From an uncultured Flavobacteriaceae bacterium (GTDB lineage Bacteria; Bacteroidota; Bacteroidia; Flavobacteriales; Flavobacteriaceae), in the NCBI GenBank assembly GCA_937923515.1, contig CALDUF010000049.1, positions 1 through 37,750 on the forward strand: a DNA stretch of 37,750 bases, written 5' to 3'. Positions 26,169-34,605 of the stretch are shown here, in pieces. Both the position numbers and the translations under genes were made by a program. Positions within the stretch are counted from its first letter, which is position 1. The number at the start of each line of letters is the position of its first letter. The notes beneath the pieces were generated by a model that made no database searches, was not told the DNA's origin, and saw nothing but the letters and a program-made list of their open reading frames with translations.

Positions 26169-27203
26169 CTATCCTTTTTTACTGTTTTTTGCGTTAGCTC
26201 TATATTGGGTTGGAGTTATACCAAAACGCTCTAGAAATATTTTAGAAAGATAACTTTTAGAATTTAAACCAACTTCGTAAACAATTTGTGAAATACTCAA
26301 ATTTGTTTCTTCTAATAATCGTTTTATTTCATTGAGTCTTTCGTTTTGAAGAAATTCGTTAACAGACATACCGTAAATAGTGCGAAATCCATTTTGAATA
26401 ATCGTAGTATTTAAACCATGCTTTTTGGCCAAATCTGCAACTTTTATAGGATTATCTAAATGCGCTCTCAAATCGTTTGCAGCATTTTGAATTAGTTTAA
26501 TGTGGTTTTGCCTAAATATGTTTCGTTTGTCTGGATGACCTTTATCCTCGTTGTGTTGTTCTAAGAAGTTAACTAATATTTCGTAAGCTTTACTTTCTAA
26601 ATACAGGTTTTTTTTAAGTCCTGTTAGTTTAACAGATTTAAAGTCTCTTATTAAAGTTGCAATATCGTAACTGTATATGGCCTTATATGAAAACGATAAA
26701 ACACCGTTAACATCACGAAATAGATCTTCTATATCTGATTCCATATCGCTGCTATAATTACTAACCTTACGTTCAAACAATTTTCTATTAATTTCTAAAG
26801 TAAAAATTCTCGAATCTGTGGCTTTAGGTATTAAAAATCTATGATTATTTTTTGGTGTACTTGCTACTACTACAGTCTCAGAAAAATTCACAGGCATAAA
26901 CTCTCCATCAGATTCTAATTTATGATAGAATGTATCGCCCATGTTGAAAATTATTTTTAAAGGATGTACTTGCCCTTTTTCTAATTCAAAATGAAAATCT
27001 TTTTTTAAAACATAATCGGTTTCTACCACCCCAAAACCATCATCAAAAGTATGTGCTTTAACGATACCTACTCCAAACTCTTCTGGTAAATTGATACAAT
27101 ATTCAGAATGGGTGTTTTCAACGGGAACATTTAATGCTTTTGCCATAGATATTACGACATCTTGGGCTAGCATATCGGTTATAGATAGTTTTTTTTTCAT
27201 CAC
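26169..27203 (-). CDS. AraC-family transcriptional regulator
   Basis: 344 residues. The C-terminal 100 residues contain the two helix-turn-helix units of AraC/XylS: DNPIKVADLAKKHGLNTTII (first HTH) and SISQIVYEVGLNSKSYLSKIF followed by RFGITPTQYR (second HTH, signature end). The first 230 residues show no domain I recognise and presumably sense a ligand; they start with MMKKKLSITDMLAQDVV. Divergent from rpoN with a 208-nt shared region, so it could regulate itself or rpoN, though nothing proves that. The regulon is unknown. The second Met may be the true start. Confidence 0.88.
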   Translation of the reverse strand: MMKKKLSITDMLAQDVVISMAKALNVPVENTHSEYCINLPEEFGVGIVKAHTFDDGFGVVETDYVLKKDFHFELEKGQVHPLKIIFNMGDTFYHKLESDGEFMPVNFSETVVVASTPKNNHRFLIPKATDSRIFTLEINRKLFERKVSNYSSDMESDIEDLFRDVNGVLSFSYKAIYSYDIATLIRDFKSVKLTGLKKNLYLESKAYEILVNFLEQHNEDKGHPDKRNIFRQNHIKLIQNAANDLRAHLDNPIKVADLAKKHGLNTTIIQNGFRTIYGMSVNEFLQNERLNEIKRLLEETNLSISQIVYEVGLNSKSYLSKIFLERFGITPTQYRANAKNSKKG

Positions 27204-27219
27204 GTTTCCGTTAAAAAAA

Positions 27220-27227
27220 CAAATTTA
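27220..27227 (-). promoter_or_regulatory. -7 element for the AraC-family gene
   Basis: Minus-strand TAAATTTG matches TAnnTTTG. No clear -33 TTTG. It lies 17 nt from the ATG, so the leader would be short. Confidence 0.35.
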
Positions 27228-27363
27228 GGTTTAAAAGCATCTTATTGAAGGTTTTTATAAAACTAAAGTACAAAAATAAAGTATAGTAAAAAGTTCTTAT
27301 TAATAACAGTAGTAATTCATACAAAAGAGTTAACAATTATAACTACAATAGTTTGGCACAACC

Positions 27364-27394
27364 TTTGGTTTAAGTATTGCTTTTTTTATCTTTG
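27364..27394 (+). promoter_or_regulatory. Bacteroidota promoter of rpoN
   Basis: TTTG at 27364-27367, exactly 19 nt, TATCTTTG at 27387-27394: a full match to TTTG-N19-TAnnTTTG. Start near 27401, ATG at 27412. Confidence 0.75.
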
Positions 27395-27411
27395 ATTAAT
27401 ACCAAATAGCC

Positions 27412-28872
27412 ATGCTCAAGCAACATTTACATTTTAAGTTATCACAGAAGCTTTCTCCACAGCAAATTCAATTAATGAAATTGATACAATTGCCTACACA
27501 AGCTTTTGAGCAACGTATAAAACAAGAGCTTGAAGAAAACCCTGCGCTGGAGGGTGGCAAGGAAGAAAGTGATACTGAATTAGATGCTGATTTTGAAAAT
27601 AACACGGACGATTTTGACGATAGTGAATCTATAAATGCCGAGGATATAAATGTTGATGAGTACTTAAGCGATGACGAAATACCTGATTATAGAACGCACG
27701 CTAACAATTACAGTAGTGATGATGATGACAAATCTGTGCCTTATGCCGCAGGAACTTCGTTTACGCAACATTTAGTTAATCAATTAAACACGTATAGGCT
27801 TAACGAAGAGGAACGCGATATCGCCGAATTTTTAGTGGGTAGTGTAGATGAAAGTGGGTATATAAGACGCCTATTGTCTGACATTATGGATGATTTGGCA
27901 TTTACCCAAAATGTATATACCACTGAAGATAAGATAGAACGTGTTTTAAAAATTGTACATCAGTTAGATCCTGCTGGTGTGGGTGCCAGAAACCTCCAAG
28001 AGTGTTTGAGTATACAATTACACAGAAAAGAAAAAACTGCTGATACTGATTTGGCTATAAATATTATTGACAATGCATTTGATGCTTTTACAAAAAAGCA
28101 TTACAAGAAACTACTTCAAAAATTTGATATTACCGAAGCACAACTTAAAGGCGCTATTACTGAAATTGAACATTTAAACCCTAAACCAGGAGGTTCTTAT
28201 GCTGGTAATAATCGTATTGTTGAGCATGTGGTTCCTGATTTTGCTATTAAAATTGTAGATGGCGAATTAGAGTTAACACTTAATGGGAGAAATGCGCCAG
28301 AACTGCACGTATCTAGAGAATACAACAACATGCTTAAGGGTTATAAAGACACTAAAGAAAAGAGTAAATCTCAAAAAGATGCAGTATTATTTATAAAACA
28401 AAAACTAGACGCCGCAAAATGGTTTATAGAAGCGATTAAGCAACGCCAGCAAACATTATTTGTAACCATGAGTGCTATTATGCATTACCAAAAAGATTAT
28501 TTTTTAACTGGTGACGAGCGCCAGCTTAAACCTATGATTTTAAAGGATATTGCCGACGAAATTGAAATGGATGTTTCTACAGTATCAAGGGTAGCGAATA
28601 GTAAATATGTAGATACGCCTTATGGCACAAAGCTAATTAAAGAGTTCTTTTCTGAGTCTATGAAAAATGACCAAGGTGAGGATGTTTCTACTAGAGAAAT
28701 TAAAAAAATTCTTGAAACGGTTATTGAGGAAGAAAACAAAAAGAAACCACTTACCGACGAAGCTTTAGCAAAAATTTTGAAAGAAAAAGGATATCCTATA
28801 GCAAGACGCACTGTTGCCAAATATAGAGAACAGTTAGATATTCCCGTTGCACGTTTAAGAAAGAAAATTTAA
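27412..28872 (+). CDS. rpoN: RNA polymerase sigma-54 factor
   Basis: 486 residues. The N-terminal activator-interacting region is rich in Gln and Leu (LSPQQIQLMKLIQLPTQAFE, 15-34), then an acidic linker (about 48-105), the core-binding domain, an HTH (DIADEIEMDVSTVSRVANSK) and the invariant RpoN box ARRTVAKYRE at 464-473. It directs transcription from -24/-12 promoters with enhancer-binding activators, none of which is in the window. The stop overlaps the start of the next gene by 1 nt (TAATG). Confidence 0.96.
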   Translation: MLKQHLHFKLSQKLSPQQIQLMKLIQLPTQAFEQRIKQELEENPALEGGKEESDTELDADFENNTDDFDDSESINAEDINVDEYLSDDEIPDYRTHANNYSSDDDDKSVPYAAGTSFTQHLVNQLNTYRLNEEERDIAEFLVGSVDESGYIRRLLSDIMDDLAFTQNVYTTEDKIERVLKIVHQLDPAGVGARNLQECLSIQLHRKEKTADTDLAINIIDNAFDAFTKKHYKKLLQKFDITEAQLKGAITEIEHLNPKPGGSYAGNNRIVEHVVPDFAIKIVDGELELTLNGRNAPELHVSREYNNMLKGYKDTKEKSKSQKDAVLFIKQKLDAAKWFIEAIKQRQQTLFVTMSAIMHYQKDYFLTGDERQLKPMILKDIADEIEMDVSTVSRVANSKYVDTPYGTKLIKEFFSESMKNDQGEDVSTREIKKILETVIEEENKKKPLTDEALAKILKEKGYPIARRTVAKYREQLDIPVARLRKKI

Positions 28873-29477
28873 TGCACCGTATCTTAAAAAGCGTTTCGTT
28901 TGTTTTTCACCCTCTAATAATGCCTATTTTAGGCGTTATTTTTTATTTTGTAAAAACACCACGATTTATTGACAGAGATGTAATTTGGGCAAAATTAGTA
29001 TCGCTCTCTATTCTCACCATAATTTTGCCTATACTTTCTTACTTCTTATTAAAAACCTTAGGCAGAGTAAACTCTATAGATTTAAAAAGTACTAAAGAGC
29101 GTATTGTACCCTTAATTTTAAATGCCGTTGTAATAGTGCTTGTAATTCAAAGGATTTTAAGACCAGACCCTTACATTGAACTTTACTATTTTTTTGTTGG
29201 TATTTTAATTTCCACACTGGCGTGTTTAATATTAGCTTTTTTTAAATTCAAAGCAAGTATACACATGATTGCTATTTCAGGCATATTCATGTTTTTTATT
29301 GCCTTAAGCATTCATTTTAGTATTAATATTAACGGCACTTTAGCCTTAATGTGTATTATTACTGGTGCGGTTGCAACATCACGATTGCACCTAAAAGCAC
29401 ATACCTATCCAGAATTAATTATGGGAATTTTTGTTGGTGTGTTTCCACAACTTATTCTAATTACTAAGTGGCTTTAG
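28872..29477 (+). CDS. PAP2-like integral membrane protein
   Basis: 201 residues with about six hydrophobic helices. Two segments recall type 2 phosphatidic acid phosphatase motifs: KASIHMIAISG (like the SGH motif) and TSRLHLKAHTYPELIMGIFVG (like SRxxxxxHxxxD). The first lacks the proper PSGH and the last has Glu instead of Asp, so it may be a divergent or inactive relative. It overlaps rpoN by 1 nt and so is translationally coupled to it. Its role beside sigma-54 is unknown. An AT-only inverted repeat (29484-29509) in the convergent gap may be a weak terminator. Confidence 0.6.
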   Translation: MHRILKSVSFVFHPLIMPILGVIFYFVKTPRFIDRDVIWAKLVSLSILTIILPILSYFLLKTLGRVNSIDLKSTKERIVPLILNAVVIVLVIQRILRPDPYIELYYFFVGILISTLACLILAFFKFKASIHMIAISGIFMFFIALSIHFSININGTLALMCIITGAVATSRLHLKAHTYPELIMGIFVGVFPQLILITKWL

Positions 29478-29523
29478 GTAGTATTTGTTTTAGAAGTATA
29501 GAAAACAAACAAATAATTGGCAT

Positions 29524-30219
29524 TTACAGGATATAAAACATTAGTCCAACTTTAATAGCATTTAAATCTAAATTTTCTCCATTTATTTGTGCAGTATCAG
29601 AAAAAATAGCATTTAATCCATAATACATAAATACATTCCACGTATTATACCCCACACTTAAGGTTAGACCGTATTGAAGGGTGTTATAATCTTCTATATT
29701 ATTATACTTCAATTCTCCTAAACTGCCTTCAAATTTACTACGGTTGGCAAATACATACCCAAATTTAACTCCAGTGTAAATACGCCAAAATTTGTATGAT
29801 GTTACTGTAGAAGTGCGCCACCTATACTCTATTGGTAATTCTATAACGTGTTCAGAAAATTTATTTTTAGTAAAACTTACCGCTTCATTATCAATAATAC
29901 TGTAATTAAAATTTCCTGAATTATCGCGCTGAATTAACATGTTTTGAATGTACGAGTTTGTAGAATATCCCAAGCCTACACCAATAGCTTTGTTACGACG
30001 CTTATTGATGGGCATATCCTTAATATAACCCAAATGAAACCCTAGAGAGAAACTGTTTTGTGTTAAACCGCTAGGTCTGTTTTCTAAAACATTATATGTT
30101 GCGCCTATGTAAAACTGATCTTCTTTATACAATGAATCTATAACCTTACTTGTGATTTCTTGAGAACACACAGCGGTTGAGATAAATAATAGACTTAGAA
30201 CTACTAAAACGTTTTTCAT
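29524..30219 (-). CDS. Outer membrane beta-barrel protein (porin-like)
   Basis: 231 residues from the ATG at 30219. A frame to 30261 would begin upstream of the -7 element and is rejected; the shorter start gives a clean signal peptide (MKNVLVVLSLLFISTAVCSQ). The mature part alternates polar and aromatic residues with glycine turns (YIGATYNVLENRPSG, GVGLGYSTNSYI, GLTLSVGYNTWNVFMYYG) and ends in VGLMFYIL, a typical terminal barrel strand with aromatic residue. It belongs to the small outer membrane barrels of Bacteroidota, often named PorT-like or porin family. No further function can be given. umuC lies directly upstream. Confidence 0.7.
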   Translation of the reverse strand: MKNVLVVLSLLFISTAVCSQEITSKVIDSLYKEDQFYIGATYNVLENRPSGLTQNSFSLGFHLGYIKDMPINKRRNKAIGVGLGYSTNSYIQNMLIQRDNSGNFNYSIIDNEAVSFTKNKFSEHVIELPIEYRWRTSTVTSYKFWRIYTGVKFGYVFANRSKFEGSLGELKYNNIEDYNTLQYGLTLSVGYNTWNVFMYYGLNAIFSDTAQINGENLDLNAIKVGLMFYIL

Positions 30220-30242
30220 GTATTGGGATGCGCTTGATGCTG

Positions 30243-30250
30243 CAAAGATA
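30243..30250 (-). promoter_or_regulatory. -7 element for the outer membrane barrel gene
   Basis: Minus-strand TATCTTTG matches TAnnTTTG. Start near 30236, 17 nt before the ATG at 30219. No TTTG at -33. It lies in the 47-nt gap after umuC. Confidence 0.45.
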
Positions 30251-30266
30251 ATAGAATACAAGTATA

Positions 30267-31523
30267 TTATTTTACTACAATAATATCATTAATATTGGTA
30301 GTATACCGTGGCGATAAGCGTTCTTGACGCATTTTCCAAGTACGTTTTAAATCTTGATTGCCTAACTTTATTTTATGGTTTGCATACTTTTCATTTAGTT
30401 TATCAATAGTACGCATTAAGGGTTTGTGTTTTGGGTTTTCATGGTCAAACATTTGTAATTGATAGTTGTCTGTAGGCACTAAGCCCATTACAATAACACC
30501 TGCCCGTTTGTATTTAACACCTTTCTTAAAAATTTGGGAAACTGCACTTACCGCTGCTGTACTAATAATTAAACTAGAATCGGTTGGATATGGTAAATTA
30601 ACAACCCTGCTTGCTTTATGCTGTTCTGCATTTTTTTTATGTTTATCACTCTGTAATATTACATAAATCATGTAACAACTGGAGCCTTGTTTCCGCAGTT
30701 TTTCAGCACATATCGTAGCGAAGGTAGAAACACGCTCTTTTATATAATTTATATCATCATAACTATAATCAAAACTTCGGGTAGTTGCTATAGCACGTTT
30801 AGTTGTAGGCTCATCGAGCTGCAATTGCGAAATCCCTTCCAGTTCTTTTTTTAGTTTAAATCCTGTTGAGCCAAAATTTTTACGCACCCATGCATCTGGC
30901 AGATTTACAAAATCTATAGCCTTGGTACAGCCTTTAGCGTTTAATTTTTTTTGAAACCCTCTACCAATACCCCAAACAGCATCAATATCCATCCACTTTA
31001 AGGCCTTTATACGTTTTGCTTCAGAATCAATAACATAAACACCTTTTGTTTCTTTAGGAAATTTACGTGCTATTTTATTTGCCACTTTACTTAAAGCCTT
31101 TGTAGGTGCCACACCTACGCAGGTTGGTATGCCTGTCCATTTTAAAATACGTTGGCGAATTTCACCACCATAATCCGTAAAGTTGGTATGATCAAAACCT
31201 TTAAATTCTAAAAATGCCTCGTCTATACTATACACCTCAACATCTGGTGTAAACTGTTTTAAAATAGCCATTACGCGGTGACTCATATCGCCGTATAACG
31301 CGTAGTTTGAAGACAACACGGTTATACCATTTGTTTTACAAAACCCTTCCCACTTAAATATTGGTGCACCCATAGGTAATTGAAGTGCTTTGGCTTCGTC
31401 GCTTCTAGAAATAACACAACCATCGTTATTACTTAAAATAGCGATAGGTTTGTTTTGCAAACTGGGGTTAAATACCCGTTCGCAAGAGGCGTAAAAGTTA
31501 TTGCAATCTACAAGAGCATACAT
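30267..31523 (-). CDS. umuC: Y-family DNA polymerase, UmuC type
   Basis: 418 residues. Polymerase metal site: D6 in LVDCNNFYASCER and D101-E102 in VYSIDEAFLEF. A helix-hairpin-helix region (DIDAVWGIGRGFQKKLNAKG) and a C-terminal UmuC-specific tail follow. It performs translesion synthesis past damaged bases. In E. coli it needs cleaved UmuD; no UmuD/LexA-like gene adjoins it here, only short remnants upstream. All catalytic residues are present, so it appears intact. I see no exact promoter. Confidence 0.92.
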   Translation of the reverse strand: MYALVDCNNFYASCERVFNPSLQNKPIAILSNNDGCVISRSDEAKALQLPMGAPIFKWEGFCKTNGITVLSSNYALYGDMSHRVMAILKQFTPDVEVYSIDEAFLEFKGFDHTNFTDYGGEIRQRILKWTGIPTCVGVAPTKALSKVANKIARKFPKETKGVYVIDSEAKRIKALKWMDIDAVWGIGRGFQKKLNAKGCTKAIDFVNLPDAWVRKNFGSTGFKLKKELEGISQLQLDEPTTKRAIATTRSFDYSYDDINYIKERVSTFATICAEKLRKQGSSCYMIYVILQSDKHKKNAEQHKASRVVNLPYPTDSSLIISTAAVSAVSQIFKKGVKYKRAGVIVMGLVPTDNYQLQMFDHENPKHKPLMRTIDKLNEKYANHKIKLGNQDLKRTWKMRQERLSPRYTTNINDIIVVK

Positions 31524-31596
31524 GCTATAAAATTACAGATTTATTATATTTAATGTGATGAAAAATAACTTAATTATTTCTAAAAATCAACACTAG

Positions 31597-31758
31597 GAAT
31601 TTTATACGAAATATGATTTAAAAGAAGCCTTTTTAGTGGGTTTTGAAATTTCAGAACTTCTGGAAATTAAGATATTAGACGCAACAAGGCCTAACGATTA
31701 TAAATGGATAGACAAACAAGCCACAACAAAAAAAGGTGAAATTATATATTTTGAATAG
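31597..31758 (+). pseudogene. Possible 3' gene remnant, unknown family
   Basis: An open segment of 53 codons right after an in-frame TAG (31594-31596) with no start codon, ending in TAG at 31756. The encoded residues look protein-like (YDLKEAFLVGFEISELLE, then NDYKWIDKQATTKKGEIIYF). It may be the end of a lost gene. No family recognised, and chance cannot be excluded at this length. Confidence 0.3.
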
Positions 31759-31762
31759 CGTT

Positions 31763-32203
31763 TTAAAAAAACTTCCCTTTCTCAATAATATTAAGCCCTG
31801 TGCGCTTGTAAAATACTTTTGTACCGTTAGCACAAAATGTATAATGAGCCGATTCCTTTTTTTCTGAGATAGTTATTAATGTTACATCTTCCACAGCACA
31901 ATTGTAATCTTTAGCAACTTTCTTTTTGGCGTGTTTAATAGTTGCGCGCCCTTTTTTTAATTGTGCTTGAATTTTATTGTTAAGTTTTGGTTCTTTAAAA
32001 TCTAAGGGAAGGTTGCAACTATTTTTTTTAGGTTTTACATGTGTAGTAGGAGTTGTTTCTTTCTTCACTGCGTCTATGTACTCCCAAGTAAAATCTGCTT
32101 TAAGCAATACGCGGCGTCCGTCTTCAGTTTTTACAATATAATTGTTTTGGCTAAAAGCCATAGTAGTAGCACAAAGCATAAAAAACACCAAAATCTTCTT
32201 CAT
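31763..32203 (-). CDS. Small exported protein of unknown function
   Basis: 146 residues with a signal peptide (MKKILVFFMLCATTMAFSQ). The start of the mature part, YIVKTEDGRRVLLKADFTWE, matches a short motif (DGRxVxLxxDxTWxY) common in exported Bacteroidota proteins. A basic middle (KKGRATIKHAKKKVAKDY) and two cysteines (CAVEDV, FCANG) follow. Probably periplasmic. A -7 element is at 32227-32234. No function can be given. Confidence 0.65.
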   Translation of the reverse strand: MKKILVFFMLCATTMAFSQNNYIVKTEDGRRVLLKADFTWEYIDAVKKETTPTTHVKPKKNSCNLPLDFKEPKLNNKIQAQLKKGRATIKHAKKKVAKDYNCAVEDVTLITISEKKESAHYTFCANGTKVFYKRTGLNIIEKGKFF

Positions 32204-32226
32204 AATATAAATCTTAAAATTTATTT

Positions 32227-32234
32227 CAAAAATA
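32227..32234 (-). promoter_or_regulatory. -7 element for the small exported protein
   Basis: Minus-strand TATTTTTG matches TAnnTTTG; start near 32220, ATG at 32203. No clear -33. Confidence 0.4.
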
Positions 32235-32238
32235 CAAT

Positions 32239-32394
32239 TTAATCTTCAGCATACTCTAAAATATCGGCTGGCTGGCAGTTCAAAGCTTTACAAATAGCCT
32301 CTAGGGTAGAGAAACGCACCGCCCTAGCCTTACCAGATTTTAGTATTGATAAATTTGCCTCGGTAATACCACTGCATAATATTGACTTGTTATA
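32239..32394 (-). pseudogene. 5'-truncated Cro/C1-type HTH regulator
   Basis: 51 codons then TAA, no start codon; an in-frame TGA lies just upstream (32395-32397). The residues SGITEANLSILKSGKARAVR and FSTLEAICKALNCQPADILE are the second half of a small Xre-type regulator (YozG-like HTH family, normally about 65-75 residues). The first HTH helix is missing, replaced by unrelated YNKSILC. Sequence past the break becomes AT-rich noncoding, so this is a decayed copy. Confidence 0.6.
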
Positions 32395-32430
32395 TCAAAA
32401 AAATAATATTACAACCAAAATAGGTCTTTG

Positions 32431-32438
32431 TATATTTG
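32431..32438 (+). promoter_or_regulatory. -7 element at bioF
   Basis: TATATTTG matches TAnnTTTG and ends 4 nt before the ATG at 32443. Transcription would begin at about the ATG itself, implying a leaderless message, unless the site is fortuitous. No -33 TTTG at the proper distance. Confidence 0.35.
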
Positions 32439-32442
32439 GCGT

Positions 32443-33603
32443 ATGCTTCCAAAGAAACTTCAAAACAAATTAGATAAACGTATTGCAGACAATGCTTTAA
32501 GGCGTTTAAATGAGCAACCGCATTTGGTGGATTTCTCTTCTAACGATTATTTAGGGTTTTCAAAATCTGAAGGTATTTTTAAAGCAGCAAACGCCTTATT
32601 AAAACAATACAACAGCATACAAAACGGCGCTACAGGTTCTAGATTACTTTCAGGAAATCACAACCTTTATGCTATTGTAGAACAGGAACTTTGCGAGTTC
32701 CACAATAGTGAAGCAGCCTTAATTTTTAACTCTGGTTATGATGCCAACATAGGCTTTTTTTCTAGTGTGCCGCAACGTGGTGATATTATTTTGTATGATG
32801 AGTTTATACATGCCTCTATTAGAGATGGTATTACCATGAGTAATGCCAAGGCACATAAATTTAAGCATAACAATTTAGAAGATTTAGAACAAAAATGTAA
32901 AAATATAAACGCGCAACATCATAAAGAAGCTTCTATTTATATTGTAACAGAATCTGTATTTTCTATGGATGGTGATACGCCAAATTTGCATCAATTAACA
33001 ATGCTATCAAAACAATACAACGCATTTTTAGTAGTAGACGAAGCGCATGCAGTTGGTGTTTTTGGCGAAAATGGCGAAGGCTTAATACAGCGTGAAGTAT
33101 TAGAAAACAAGGTGTTTGCACGCATTATTACATTTGGAAAAGCAATGGGTTGCCATGGTGCTGCAATTATTTGTAATAAACCATTACAACAGTATTTGGT
33201 TAATTTTTGTAGGCCATTTATTTATACCACAGCCTTACCGCCGCACAGTATAGCAACTATTAAAGCGGCGTACCAAACCAACAAAACTTCTAATAAAAGA
33301 AATAAGCTTCGTAGTAGTATCAAAACATTTAAGTTAGCGCTTAAAAACCAAAAACTTAACACCTATTTTATAGATAGCAATTCTGCAATTCAATGCTGTA
33401 TCATTTCGGGTAACGCCAATGTAAAGGCCATAGCTTTAGCCCTTCAAAAACAGGGCTTTAATGTAAAACCCATTTTATCTCCAACAGTACCAATTGGTAA
33501 AGAGCGCCTTCGTTTTTGTTTGCATGCTTACAACACGCATCAAGAAATATCAAACGTTTTAAAAGCTTTAAGAGCATTAATACCACATGAGAGATACGTT
33601 TAA
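32443..33603 (+). CDS. bioF: 8-amino-7-oxononanoate synthase
   Basis: 386 residues from the ATG at 32443 (a TTG at 32428 overlaps the promoter and adds five residues not needed). Alpha-oxoamine synthase features are FSSNDYLGFS (31-40), GATGSRLLSGN (62-72), VVDEAHAVGVFG (197-208) and PLP lysine K233 in ITFGKAMGCHG. It condenses pimeloyl thioester with alanine, the first dedicated biotin ring step. Related enzymes (2-amino-3-ketobutyrate ligase, 5-aminolevulinate synthase) are excluded by the bioD and bioA neighbours. It overlaps the next gene by 17 nt. Confidence 0.93.
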   Translation: MLPKKLQNKLDKRIADNALRRLNEQPHLVDFSSNDYLGFSKSEGIFKAANALLKQYNSIQNGATGSRLLSGNHNLYAIVEQELCEFHNSEAALIFNSGYDANIGFFSSVPQRGDIILYDEFIHASIRDGITMSNAKAHKFKHNNLEDLEQKCKNINAQHHKEASIYIVTESVFSMDGDTPNLHQLTMLSKQYNAFLVVDEAHAVGVFGENGEGLIQREVLENKVFARIITFGKAMGCHGAAIICNKPLQQYLVNFCRPFIYTTALPPHSIATIKAAYQTNKTSNKRNKLRSSIKTFKLALKNQKLNTYFIDSNSAIQCCIISGNANVKAIALALQKQGFNVKPILSPTVPIGKERLRFCLHAYNTHQEISNVLKALRALIPHERYV

Positions 33604-34000
33604 AACCATAGCAAGATATCAGTATTCAACCGAAGCACAGATTGTTAAAGGCAGGTTAGAGTCTGAAGGTATTCAAGTGTTTTTATCTGATAACATCACT
33701 ATAGATACAGACCCATTAGTGAGTAACGCCATAGGCGGTGTAAAGTTAAAAGTGCTTGCTGTTGATGCCTTAAGGGCGCAACACATTCTAGAAACGATTA
33801 ATGCATATTCAGTTGATGATGAAGGCAACACTATAAATTGCCCCAATTGTGATAGCAAAAAAATTGAATTATTTTCTACGATAAAAGATGCTAAATCGTT
33901 TTTTGCCTTTATTTTTGGTGTATTATTTTCTGCACTTCCATTTTATACGAAGCACAAATACAAATGTGAAGATTGTAAGACTGAATTTGATTTAAAATGA
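33587..34000 (+). CDS. DUF2007 / zinc-ribbon membrane protein
   Basis: 137 residues. Residues 5-75 match DUF2007 (YQYSTEAQIVKGRLESEGIQ, then a VGGVKLKV-like stretch, here IGGVKLKVLAVDALRA), a small domain predicted to bind or signal. Then come a zinc-ribbon pair CPNCDSKK and CEDCKTEF, separated by a hydrophobic stretch SFFAFIFGVLFSALPFY, so the two CxxC pairs flank a possible membrane helix. It overlaps bioF by 17 nt and bioD by 4 nt (ATGA), so it is embedded in the biotin message. No role in biotin synthesis is known to me. Confidence 0.7.
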   Translation: MRDTFKTIARYQYSTEAQIVKGRLESEGIQVFLSDNITIDTDPLVSNAIGGVKLKVLAVDALRAQHILETINAYSVDDEGNTINCPNCDSKKIELFSTIKDAKSFFAFIFGVLFSALPFYTKHKYKCEDCKTEFDLK

Positions 34001-34605
34001 AAACATATTTCGTTACTGGAATTTCAACAGATGTAGGAAAAACAGTTGCCGCTGCAATTATTACCGAAGCATTACAAGCCGATTATTGGAAACCCGTACA
34101 AGCTGGGGATCTTGATAATTGCGACACTAAAAAAGTGCAAGGTTTAATTTCAAATTCTAAATCTACGTTTCATCCAAATGCTTATGCGCTACAAACTCCT
34201 ATGAGTCCGCATGGTGCTGCAGCTATTGATAGTGTTACCATTAACTTAAAGCATATAAAAGCACCAAACACTAATAATCATTTAGTGATTGAAGGTGCTG
34301 GTGGATTATTAGTACCTTTAAATAATACGGATACTATTTTAGATATTATAAAACCAGAATATAAGGTTATAGTCGTATCAAGACATTATTTAGGAAGTAT
34401 AAACCATACGCTTCTAACTATTAATTTACTTAAAACCAAAGGGTTTGATGTTTCTTTAATTTTTAGTGGCAACCAACATACTACTACAGAAAGTATCATA
34501 CAAAAAATGACCAAAGTGCCTGTTATTGGCAGAATTGACGAGGAACCTTATTTTGATAAAAATGTAGTTAAAGAATATGCCAAATTGTTTAAAAACAAAT
34601 TATGA
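33997..34605 (+). CDS. bioD: Dethiobiotin synthetase
   Basis: 202 residues. The ATP-binding loop GISTDVGKT (8-16) is the BioD Walker A. YWKPVQAGDLDNCDT and VIEGAGGLLVPLN are also diagnostic. It carboxylates 7,8-diaminopelargonate to dethiobiotin using CO2 and ATP. Short relative to the 225-residue E. coli enzyme but in the range of Bacteroidota forms. It overlaps the genes on both sides by 4 nt (ATGA), so it is translationally coupled. Confidence 0.95.
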   Translation: MKTYFVTGISTDVGKTVAAAIITEALQADYWKPVQAGDLDNCDTKKVQGLISNSKSTFHPNAYALQTPMSPHGAAAIDSVTINLKHIKAPNTNNHLVIEGAGGLLVPLNNTDTILDIIKPEYKVIVVSRHYLGSINHTLLTINLLKTKGFDVSLIFSGNQHTTTESIIQKMTKVPVIGRIDEEPYFDKNVVKEYAKLFKNKL

